DNA of 64,000 nt, taken from contig NZ_FMUR01000009.1 of NCBI RefSeq assembly GCF_900101605.1, positions 1 through 64,000 of the forward strand, read 5' to 3'. The stretch's first letter is position 1. Every line of letters starts with the position of its first letter. Of this stretch, positions 15,307-22,583 are shown piece by piece. A program made the position numbers and the translations under genes. Source of the stretch: Butyrivibrio hungatei (GTDB lineage Bacteria; Bacillota; Clostridia; Lachnospirales; Lachnospiraceae). The notes beneath the pieces were generated by a model. That model was not told the DNA's origin, did not search any database, and saw nothing but the letters and a program-made list of their open reading frames with translations.

Positions 15307-17136
15307 TTAAAACTCTTTTCCAACTATACTGTAAGCAAACGACACGACCTCGTTTCGTTTGTCCGTATCAATGTATTTGAAGACATCATACAACTTCTTA
15401 TGTCCTCCGCCCGTGTTTTCAAGGCCGAGCGCAAGCCCCAATGCCGATATCTCCTCCTGCGCATCAACCTGTCTTGACAGCATGAGCGCGTCGATATGGC
15501 CATTTTTTACCATTTTTGTATATGCATAGGCAAACGCCGCCGCCTGAACATCTTCTCCCGATGTGGAAGAATATCCCAGCTCACTAAGAATTATAGAGCG
15601 GATATTTCCCGAAGTATCCCTCATGGAATCCTTCTGCATATAATTTGTAAGCACCTCGATATTGTCCATGGTTATCGTAGGCGTTGTTTCCGTGTGATTA
15701 ACGTACTTGGATGCATTCCAAAACGCTGTATTTCCGTTCGGAAAAGAATAAGGATGCGCCGCAAGGCCCCAATCTATATTTCCGTAATTTGATATGGACG
15801 ACGCAAATATGTCTATGACATCCTTTGCATCATAATCACCTGTCTTTTCCGTATTATATGTCCAGCGCTGGTCAATCGGAATATATACCTTTGCGCTTGA
15901 ATTCTCGCTCTTTATGGCATTGTAAAAAACTCTGAATGCCCTTGTAAATGCTGCTGTATATGTATTTACATCAGTCTTTGCCATATAATTATATTCTTTT
16001 CTGGCGTTGACCTCATTGGCAATTATCCACATACTTACATTGCCATGACCTGTTCCCGAATATCTTCCCGCCAAAAAACTTCCTATAGCGGCAAGCGCTT
16101 TTACACCGCCTTCATCTGATGCGTTAAACATGTAATACGGTGCAGTGGAACCGCTTCGTGCATCCGGATGAGTGATCTCGGGATATGTGGAAGGGCTGGC
16201 ATCATTTAATATGATAGCAGCTATGTCTATCCCCATACCATTGAGCTTCTGGAATAGATTATCATAATCATTCATTATCTGCGAGTTAAAATGATAAACT
16301 TTACCGCCATAATCATACTCAATTCCGCCGGAAGTTGTAAGTATATGTGAAAGAGGAATATTGTAAGAACAATAATTCACTCCAAGATCGGGCAGTTCCG
16401 AAAGTTTAAGCGGATGCGGAAGTATTCCCTTTATCGACTTGTGCTCCATGCCCCCGTAGCTGTGCCTTGCACAAGCACCGGGATTTGTTATGTACTTGGG
16501 ATGGCTTATGCCCACAAAGCCGTCGTCTTTTTTGACAGCAAGCATAAACTTGGAAAAAAGCCTTGAATCTGCAGTATCTTTTTTCAGATTAAGCTTAAAC
16601 TGTGCTTCTTCTCCCTTATATATCCTGTCAATAGGCTCCGCGTCTTCTGCAAGACCGTCCTCATATGTTGCCTGTTCAAAAATATAATAGTATTTATCAT
16701 CACTTGCCGGTATACCCGAAGATGTTGCTTCTATCTGTACTTTGTCATCATCAACGATGGCACAGTTGTTTATACTGGCAAATTCGGCAGTGTTCTCGGG
16801 CGTAAGTTCGATCGTTTCCGGTCTCTGCATAAGACCTTCCGTAACCGTCATACCCGATCCCGTTATGAAATTTATAATATCCTGATTTAAATACTCGTGT
16901 TTTCCGTTATTTGTAGTATCATGTGCTACTTCGATAGTCTCAAGAAAAGATTCCGGTTCAGACTCATTATCTCCGTTATATATATTTTTTAGCAAAGTTA
17001 CAACTAATACTGTAACAACAACAAGCGCAACGGCTGTAACTATTCCTGTGAAGGCAAGCAATCTTCTGTTTCGCCGGATTCTTTGATTTCTTGTACTTCC
17101 TCGCCGGGTTCGCATCCTGCGCTTTCTTTTTTTCAT
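15307..17136 (-). CDS. DUF5722 membrane-anchored protein, putative glycoside hydrolase
   Basis: A 609-residue protein with a very basic N-terminus, one transmembrane helix (about 28-50) and a large extracellular part. The C-terminal ~400 residues resemble DUF5722 and look like a TIM-barrel glycosidase: WIIANEVN places an Asn-Glu at the clan GH-A acid/base position, and SIILSELGYSS offers a second Glu as nucleophile. Other barrel landmarks are WGLAAHPYSFPNG and IDQRWTYN. The substrate is unknown; a surface or plant polysaccharide is plausible. The start overlaps the rarA stop by one base (TGATG), so it is translationally coupled to rarA. Confidence 0.72.
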   Translation of the reverse strand: MKKRKRRMRTRRGSTRNQRIRRNRRLLAFTGIVTAVALVVVTVLVVTLLKNIYNGDNESEPESFLETIEVAHDTTNNGKHEYLNQDIINFITGSGMTVTEGLMQRPETIELTPENTAEFASINNCAIVDDDKVQIEATSSGIPASDDKYYYIFEQATYEDGLAEDAEPIDRIYKGEEAQFKLNLKKDTADSRLFSKFMLAVKKDDGFVGISHPKYITNPGACARHSYGGMEHKSIKGILPHPLKLSELPDLGVNYCSYNIPLSHILTTSGGIEYDYGGKVYHFNSQIMNDYDNLFQKLNGMGIDIAAIILNDASPSTYPEITHPDARSGSTAPYYMFNASDEGGVKALAAIGSFLAGRYSGTGHGNVSMWIIANEVNARKEYNYMAKTDVNTYTAAFTRAFRVFYNAIKSENSSAKVYIPIDQRWTYNTEKTGDYDAKDVIDIFASSISNYGNIDWGLAAHPYSFPNGNTAFWNASKYVNHTETTPTITMDNIEVLTNYMQKDSMRDTSGNIRSIILSELGYSSTSGEDVQAAAFAYAYTKMVKNGHIDALMLSRQVDAQEEISALGLALGLENTGGGHKKLYDVFKYIDTDKRNEVVSFAYSIVGKEF

Positions 17137-18470
17137 CAGTCTCCTTTTTTATTTCTACTCTTTAATTTCTTCATATGATCCTTTATCTTAAGTTCGTAGC
17201 CATTTCCCGTCGGATTGTAAAATTCCTTTCCATTAAGTTCATACGGCAGATACTGCTGCTCAACATAATGGTCCGGATAATCGTGGGCATATTTGTAACC
17301 AAGGCCGTGCCCAAGCTTTGCGGCCGATTTGTAGTGTGCATCCTGAAGATGCGGCGGAATCGGAAGATTCCCCGTTTCCCTGAGAGTATGCTGCGCATTC
17401 TCTATTGCAAGATACGCCGCGTTGCTCTTTGGTGCCGTGGCAATGTAGCTTGCCGCCTGAGCCAGTGTTATGCGTGCTTCAGGCATACCGAGCCTCTCAA
17501 CTGCAAGCGAAGCTGCAACCGCCACCTGCAAAGCTTGCGGATCTGCGTTTCCAACATCCTCAGAAGCGCATACCATCATTCGTCTTACTATGAATTTAGG
17601 GTCTTCTCCGGCATCCAGCATTCTTGCAAGATAGTAAACCGCTGCGTCCGGATCCGAACCTCGCATACTCTTTATAAAAGCAGATATAGTATCATAGTGA
17701 TTGTCGCCGTCCTTGTCATATCTGGCAACCTTCCTTTGTATACACTCCTCAGCCACTTCTTTGGTTATATGTATGAGACCGTCACTGCTGCGCTCTGTTG
17801 TCATAACGCCAAGTTCAATTGCATTAAGAGCATGTCTTGCATCTCCGTCGGAAAGATCTGCAAGAAAATCTGCAGCATCATCCTCAAGAACGGCATTATA
17901 ACCGCCCATTCCTCTTTCTTTGTCGGTAACGGCACGATTTAAAAGCACTTTTATATCTTCTGCCGTAAGCGGTTTAAGTTCGAAAACTACCGATCTTGAT
18001 ATAAGAGCTCCGTTCACCTCAAAATAAGGATTTTCCGTCGTTGCTCCGATAAGTATCACCGTTCCGTCCTCAACAAACGGAAGAAGGTAGTCCTGCTGCC
18101 CCTTATTAAACCTGTGAATCTCATCTATAAAAAGAATGGTCTTCTTGCCGTACATTCCAAGGTTGTCCTTAGCCTTGTTGACGACCTCTTCCATATCTTT
18201 TTTGCCCGCTATGGTAGCATTTATCTGGGTAAACTCAGCTTTCGTCGTACCCGCAATGACCTTGGCAAGCGTGGTCTTTCCCGTTCCGGGTGGTCCGTAC
18301 AGTATTATGGAACTTAGCTTATCTGCCTGAATTGCACGATAAAGAAGCTTGTCTTTTGCAATGATATGCTGCTGCCCTACCACCTCATCAAGAGTCCTAG
18401 GGCGCATTCTTGCGGCAAGCGGAGATTCTTTATCCATATTGTTTTCACGCATATAATCAAATAAATCCAT
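17136..18470 (-). CDS. rarA: Replication-associated recombination protein A (AAA+ ATPase)
   Basis: A 444-residue RarA/MgsA clamp-loader-like ATPase that acts at stalled replication forks. Motifs seen: Walker A GPPGTGKTTLAKVIA, Walker B TILFIDEIHRFNKGQQD, sensor 1 ILIGATTENPYFEVNGALISRS, and the C-terminal MgsA tetramerisation region GDNHYDTISAFIKSMRGSDPDAAVYYLARML ending in NPTGNGYE. Length and order match the family. It heads a coupled pair with the DUF5722 gene, an unusual partner with no obvious functional link. Confidence 0.95.
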   Translation of the reverse strand: MDLFDYMRENNMDKESPLAARMRPRTLDEVVGQQHIIAKDKLLYRAIQADKLSSIILYGPPGTGKTTLAKVIAGTTKAEFTQINATIAGKKDMEEVVNKAKDNLGMYGKKTILFIDEIHRFNKGQQDYLLPFVEDGTVILIGATTENPYFEVNGALISRSVVFELKPLTAEDIKVLLNRAVTDKERGMGGYNAVLEDDAADFLADLSDGDARHALNAIELGVMTTERSSDGLIHITKEVAEECIQRKVARYDKDGDNHYDTISAFIKSMRGSDPDAAVYYLARMLDAGEDPKFIVRRMMVCASEDVGNADPQALQVAVAASLAVERLGMPEARITLAQAASYIATAPKSNAAYLAIENAQHTLRETGNLPIPPHLQDAHYKSAAKLGHGLGYKYAHDYPDHYVEQQYLPYELNGKEFYNPTGNGYELKIKDHMKKLKSRNKKGD

Positions 18471-18562
18471 AACATTTTAGATTTTACTATTTTTGGTAAA
18501 AAAAATAAAGGTAAGCTTTCACTGCAATGTATAATAGATTTTATAAAAAATCATAAAAAGTA

Positions 18563-18593
18563 TTGACCTTCCACCTTATGGAAGGTGTATTTT
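18563..18593 (+). promoter_or_regulatory. MerR-type promoter with 19-bp spacer and dyad operator
   Basis: TTGACC (18563-18568), a 19-bp spacer and TATTTT (18588-18593). The long spacer carries the dyad ACCTTCC-N7-GGAAGGT (18566-18586). This is the classic architecture that MerR activators untwist, so the MerR gene immediately downstream is probably autoregulated. Confidence 0.8.
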
Positions 18594-18635
18594 CCTTATA
18601 TCAACAAACAGATCGATGCGATTGGAGAGACATCT

Positions 18636-19277
18636 ATGAAGATTAGTCAGGTAGAAGAACTTGTTGGCATCACCAAAAAGAATATCCGTTTTTATGAAGA
18701 CGAAGGACTTCTTTCTCCTGAAAGAGATCCCGAAAACGGATACAGAGAATATTCTCTTAAGGATGTTGATGAGCTTATGAAGATCAAATTTTTAAGAAAG
18801 CTCTCAGTTCCATTAGAGGACATTCGAAAGGTTCAGAAAAAAGAACTTTCGCTCAGCATGTGTCTTGAAAAACAGAGCAGCAATTTAAAAAGCGAGATCA
18901 CATCCTTGGAAAATTCGATTGAACTGTGTGATTCAGTCAAGGACAAAAATCTTGATTATTCTTATTTTAAAGCAGACGATTATCTCGAAGAAATGCATAG
19001 GATTGAAGAAAGGGGTGGAAAGTTCATGAATGTTTCGCAGACAGACGTCAAGAAAAAGAAACTGGGAGCTTTGTTGGCAGCTGCGGTATTCTTAGCAATA
19101 ATGGTCGCTTACATAATCTTTTTCCTTATGGTCAGTGTAAGCGGCGAAACTCCGATGCCTCTGTTCATTGTGATCATGTTTGTAGGCATCGCTGTAATAG
19201 TTGGTTGTATTCTTGCTTTAAGGCAAAGACTTAAGGAAATAGAAGGAGGAGAAGAAGATGAAGCTAGTAAGTATTGA
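18636..19277 (+). CDS. MerR-family regulator with C-terminal membrane anchor
   Basis: The N-terminal winged-helix reads MKISQVEELVGITKKNIRFYEDEGLLSPERDPENGYREY, a typical MerR HTH (about 1-70). A dimerising coiled coil follows (about 75-115). The C-terminus then has two transmembrane helices (LLAAAVFLAIMVAYIIFFLM and PLFIVIMFVGIAVIVGCIL) and an acidic tail. No Cys-based metal site is evident. The start at 18636 has GGAGAG 6 nt upstream; an in-frame ATG at 18585 overlaps the promoter. It overlaps the YbjQ gene by 20 bp. The signal may be membrane stress or a compound at the membrane. Confidence 0.85.
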   Translation: MKISQVEELVGITKKNIRFYEDEGLLSPERDPENGYREYSLKDVDELMKIKFLRKLSVPLEDIRKVQKKELSLSMCLEKQSSNLKSEITSLENSIELCDSVKDKNLDYSYFKADDYLEEMHRIEERGGKFMNVSQTDVKKKKLGALLAAAVFLAIMVAYIIFFLMVSVSGETPMPLFIVIMFVGIAVIVGCILALRQRLKEIEGGEEDEASKY

Positions 19278-19569
19278 TACCATTCCCGGAGCAGAGATTG
19301 AGGCTCTCGGCCTTGTAAAAGGAACTGTTGTGCAGTCCAAGAATTTGGGAAGAGATTTTATGGCCGGCATGAAGACACTTGTCGGAGGTGAGATCAAGGG
19401 ATACACCGAGATGCTCACGGAAGCAAGGCAAATTGCCACAAAGCGTATGGTTGATGAGGCTATGAGTCTCGGCGCCGATGCGATCGTAGGAGTTCGCTAC
19501 GGTTCATCCGCAGTCATGCAGGGTGCTGCAGAAATTGTCGCATACGGAACTGCCGTGAAAATAAAGTAA
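19258..19569 (+). CDS. YbjQ/UPF0145 (DUF74) family protein
   Basis: A 103-residue protein of the YbjQ family, small beta-rich proteins that assemble into rings; the function is not established, although the family is often described as putative heavy-metal-binding. Family landmarks are VSIDTIPG, the GLVKGTVVQSKNLGRDF block, RQIATKRMVDEAMSLGADAIVGVRY and the C-terminal EIVAYGTAVKI. Its SD (GGAGGAG) and start lie inside the 3' end of the MerR gene, so the two are translationally coupled, and YbjQ is the only visible output of this MerR operon. Confidence 0.88.
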   Translation: MKLVSIDTIPGAEIEALGLVKGTVVQSKNLGRDFMAGMKTLVGGEIKGYTEMLTEARQIATKRMVDEAMSLGADAIVGVRYGSSAVMQGAAEIVAYGTAVKIK

Positions 19570-19573
19570 ATCC

Positions 19574-19798
19574 GGGCCTTATATAGCGCTTGGGGCGTGC
19601 GGGCATAGGCTCTGTAATGCTTGTGTTCGGCTGCGCAGTGATTATCATGAATTTATAAAAACAGGAACCGCTTCCTTTCACGTTGTTCAGAAAAGTCAGC
19701 GGTTCCTGTTTTTATAAATATTGATAATCATCTTGCTCGTCCGAGAACTACGCACTACAGAGCCTATGCCCGCACGCCCCAAGCGCTATATAAGGCCC
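19574..19798. repeat. Long inverted repeat (225 bp) filling a convergent junction
   Basis: The left arm (19574-19672) and right arm (19698-19798) are reverse complements: the outer ~43 bp is perfect (starting GGGCCTTATATAGCGCTTGG), the inner ~20 bp is perfect (TTTATAAAAACAGGAACCGC) and the middle has diverged. The loop is 25 nt. It occupies the whole gap between the YbjQ stop (19569) and the stop of the convergent lipoprotein gene (19799). On either transcript it would fold into a ~100-bp hairpin and could act as a bidirectional terminator or mRNA end protector. It is also MITE-like. Confidence 0.92.
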
Positions 19799-20704
19799 TC
19801 ACTTACTGCTCTGCTCTATCGTTACGCCGTCGGCGTTCATCTTAATGGTTATGTCTCCGCCTCTGGTGATATAGGTTTCCACACCTTCCGCATCCAAGAT
19901 ATTTACAGTCTCCGCGTCCTCATGTTCCTTCTTACTTGCTGTGATGATTGCGTACTTAGGAGTGACGCGCTTTATAAATTCATCAAGATTCTTTTTAAAG
20001 CGGCCGTGATGCGGCATTTTGAGAACATCACATTCAAGTCCGTCTGTCGAGATGAGTTCGTTGATACGCTCCTCTTCCGCATCTCCGGTGAACAGCATAG
20101 TCTTATCGGCGCACTGCACCTTGATTGCAAGGGATGAATTATTGCTTACGCTGCTCTTATAATTCATTGCTTCCGGCGGATAGATTGTATATACAACTCC
20201 GTCTTCTTTAAAAGAAAAAACATCCTTTACAATAAGGTCTTTATAGCCTTTTTCCTTGAGGGCACTGTAATATTCCGTTATATCATCGGAATCCTTTGAT
20301 AGATATGTTGTGTAGATCTTTCCTACATTTTTGGCCCTTATTATCTGATCTGCACCTCCGACATGATCTTTATCAAAGTGAGTGATTATCATCTCATCTA
20401 TGGTGTCTATACCCTGCTCATCTATAAGCTCAAGGAAGTTATCACCCTTTTTATCGGTCGCCGTATCTATTACAACAGTGTGATTCGCCGTTCTCAAAAG
20501 AAAAGCATCAGCCTTTCCGCACTTAAACGCAGTGATCGTGATCTCTGAATCGGGATCGGGTGTAAGATTTTTACTCGCTTCATCCGCATAAACTTCCTCA
20601 GCCGTATCATCACCGGGCTGAAAAACCTTAGAATTATTGTTGCAGGAAGAAGTTGTAAAAATTGTTGCAATCAAAGTTAAAGCCGCTACCAGTCTCTTTT
20701 TCAT
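19799..20704 (-). CDS. MBL-fold hydrolase lipoprotein (ComEC C-terminal-like)
   Basis: A lipoprotein signal peptide (MKKRLVAALTLIATIFTTSSC) puts the lipidated Cys at residue 21. The mature protein is a metallo-beta-lactamase domain with ITHFDKDHVGGAD as the metal-binding HxDxDH motif, TGDAEEE, and KMPHHGRF. This subgroup resembles the extracellular hydrolase part of ComEC/Rec2, which is thought to degrade one DNA strand during uptake, but free-standing lipoproteins of this kind have no fixed role. SD GGGGG is 6 nt from the start. The stop abuts the long palindrome. Confidence 0.85.
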   Translation of the reverse strand: MKKRLVAALTLIATIFTTSSCNNNSKVFQPGDDTAEEVYADEASKNLTPDPDSEITITAFKCGKADAFLLRTANHTVVIDTATDKKGDNFLELIDEQGIDTIDEMIITHFDKDHVGGADQIIRAKNVGKIYTTYLSKDSDDITEYYSALKEKGYKDLIVKDVFSFKEDGVVYTIYPPEAMNYKSSVSNNSSLAIKVQCADKTMLFTGDAEEERINELISTDGLECDVLKMPHHGRFKKNLDEFIKRVTPKYAIITASKKEHEDAETVNILDAEGVETYITRGGDITIKMNADGVTIEQSSK

Positions 20705-20812
20705 ATGTGTCCCCCTTTAACCTTTCAAATTAATTATTTGCGGAACAAAAAGCACACTACCAAGAAGTTTACATTCCGTGCCTTAAACGAACCTAAATCC
20801 TATAATACTTAA

Positions 20813-21718
20813 TTAAGAAAAAAAGTCATTACACTTTTTGTTCAGCATATTCAGTACCCTCTTTTTATCAAGACTCCACAAAGGTGCCTCAAGAAGGCGT
20901 CTCGGTCCGTCTCCCGTCATCCTGTGTACCACGGTTTTTTTGGGCAAAAGAGCTATACACTCGCTTACAAGATCCGTATACTCCTCCATTGACATCACAT
21001 AAAAAGGCTCTCGCATATAATCATCATATACCGAAGTCCCCCTTAGTATCTGAAGGTTCTGGATCTTAATACCGTCAAGTACGGGCTCAAGCCCCGCAAG
21101 ATATCTGACCGTTTCAAGCATATCGTCTTTTGTTTCACCGGGAAGTCCCAGAATAATGTGCACTATGACCGTTATGCCGGCCTCTTTAAGTTTCCTGTAT
21201 GCATCCTCAAAAACTTTCAGTTCATATCCTCTGTCCACTTTGCGGGCAGTCTCTTCATGGATTGTCTGAAGTCCCAGCTCCACCCAAACAGGCTTCTTGC
21301 GGTTAAGAGCCGCAAGCATATCCATCACGTCGTCTCCCAGGCAGTCCGGTCTTGTTCCAAGGGAAAGTATCTTAATATCATCCCTGTCAACAGTCTCATT
21401 ATATAGCCTTGAAAGCCGCTCAACATCGCCATATGTATTCGTATAGGACTGAAAATATGCGATAAAACTCTTTGCACCTGTCTTTTGCTTTATCCTTGCC
21501 TTTGCATCTTCAATCTGAACATCTATCGGCGCAATCTTCGCCGCAAACTCACCGGAACCTTGCTCAGAGCAAAAAGTACATCCCTTTGTCAGCTTTTTTC
21601 CGTCAGGGGTGACAATAGAACCGTCCCTGTTGGGACATGTACACCCTGATGAAAGAGAAAGTCTGTATATCTTTTCACCGTATGTTTCTTTTAAATAAGT
21701 TGAAAGCCTTCGGGGCAT
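20813..21718 (-). CDS. Radical SAM protein, TIGR01212/YtqA family
   Basis: A 301-residue radical SAM protein of the YtqA family. The start MPRRLSTYLKETYGEKIYRLSL is the family's usual N-terminus, followed by GCTCPNRDG and KGCTFCSEQGSGEF carrying the iron-sulfur cysteines, and later IKILSLGTRPDCLGDDV and WVELGLQTIHEETA. The true substrate is unknown; the family is tentatively linked to tRNA or other RNA modification. The start at 21718 has GGAG 6 nt upstream. An in-frame ATG at 21796 would translate a non-coding repeat. Confidence 0.9.
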   Translation of the reverse strand: MPRRLSTYLKETYGEKIYRLSLSSGCTCPNRDGSIVTPDGKKLTKGCTFCSEQGSGEFAAKIAPIDVQIEDAKARIKQKTGAKSFIAYFQSYTNTYGDVERLSRLYNETVDRDDIKILSLGTRPDCLGDDVMDMLAALNRKKPVWVELGLQTIHEETARKVDRGYELKVFEDAYRKLKEAGITVIVHIILGLPGETKDDMLETVRYLAGLEPVLDGIKIQNLQILRGTSVYDDYMREPFYVMSMEEYTDLVSECIALLPKKTVVHRMTGDGPRRLLEAPLWSLDKKRVLNMLNKKCNDFFS

Positions 21719-21756
21719 GTTTATCTCCGCAAAAAAATATTCTATAAAATCATTTT

Positions 21757-21797
21757 GCTCGCAAAATGCTAGCGCGCGAGCGGTATTGCGAAGCAAT
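21757..21797 (-). repeat. Interspersed 41-bp hairpin repeat, copy 1
   Basis: It matches 49889-49929 at 34 of 41 positions, with shared blocks GCTCGCAAAATG, CGCGCGAGC, GTATT and AAGCAAT. The ends GCTCGC/GCGAGC can pair. Both copies lie upstream of a minus-strand gene in the same orientation (38 bp from the YtqA start here). Confidence 0.8.
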
Positions 21798-21832
21798 TAT
21801 CAACCATTCCGCGAGCTGCGCATATGACACCA

Positions 21833-21865
21833 CGAGCAGGTGCCTTACAAGAAAACACCTGCTCG
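21833..21865. repeat. Perfect 10-bp inverted repeat
   Basis: CGAGCAGGTG (21833-21842) and CACCTGCTCG (21856-21865) form a strong hairpin between the zinc-ribbon gene (ending 21887) and the YtqA gene. No T run follows on the minus strand (GTGGTG...), so termination is uncertain. Confidence 0.65.
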
Positions 21866-21886
21866 CCTGTCATTTATATTTTCATA

Positions 21887-22423
21887 TTATGCAAGAAAAC
21901 CTACATCTGATACTATAGGAAGTTCCATTGCTTTTCCTTTAAGTACTCGCACAAAAGCAACAATCCTTACTACAAACAGTACGAGCAGTATGATAGGTCC
22001 CGCAATCCATCCGATGAACGGAATAAAGAACAAAAATGCCGCAATAATATCTGCAACTGCAAGCATAGCCGCATTTCTGGCATGGAATCTTGCAAACGGT
22101 GAATTGTTTACCAAAAGAGCTATTATCAAGCCCATAAAACCTGTATATGCAAGGGCCGCGAATATCTTGTTGTCTGCAATATCTCTTTTATCATAATCAG
22201 AAGTATGATCCTTGGGATCAAATGCCGTATACTGAGGTGCAAACTGATTAAAGCTCTGCCCGTTCGGATTAAATCCGGGCTGCATCTGTGGTACATTACC
22301 ATCCTGAAAAGAATTCGTATCCACTCCCTGATTCTGGTTATATGACTCTATAGCACAGCCACATTTCTCACAGAATTTTACGTCATCTTCCAACTCTTTC
22401 CCACAATTAGGACATATTTTCAT
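21887..22423 (-). CDS. Zinc-ribbon membrane protein (DUF4870-like)
   Basis: A 178-residue protein. The N-terminus is a zinc ribbon (MKICPNCGKELEDDVKFCEKCG, two CxxC pairs). An Asn/Gln/Pro-rich linker follows (about 28-70), then a membrane part with about three helices (IFAALAYTGFMGLIIALLV, AAMLAVADIIAAFLFFIPFIG, GPIILLVLFVVRIVAFV) resembling DUF4870/Tic20-like proteins. The function is unknown. It appears to be monocistronic, with an SD (GGAGG-like, AGGAAAG) just upstream. Confidence 0.8.
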   Translation of the reverse strand: MKICPNCGKELEDDVKFCEKCGCAIESYNQNQGVDTNSFQDGNVPQMQPGFNPNGQSFNQFAPQYTAFDPKDHTSDYDKRDIADNKIFAALAYTGFMGLIIALLVNNSPFARFHARNAAMLAVADIIAAFLFFIPFIGWIAGPIILLVLFVVRIVAFVRVLKGKAMELPIVSDVGFLA

Positions 22424-22583
22424 CGCACTTTCCTCCTACCCCTAAACTGCTATTTACTTTCAAATTATTGTACATTCTGTGAAAAACATTTGCAAGTTGC
22501 GCGCAATTTAATATTGTAATCCATTGCATATTTCGAACAAAAAATAGTAACATAACAATAAGAAAACATTAAGGATGTGATAT

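Noticed and set aside
19721-20137. 138-codon plus-strand frame across the palindrome and lipoprotein gene
   Set aside because: Antisense to a well-supported MBL-fold gene and partly translated from the inverted repeat.
21719-21796. N-terminal extension of the YtqA-family protein
   Set aside because: It runs through the 41-bp repeat; MPRRLSTYLKETYG at 21718 is the family start with a proper SD.
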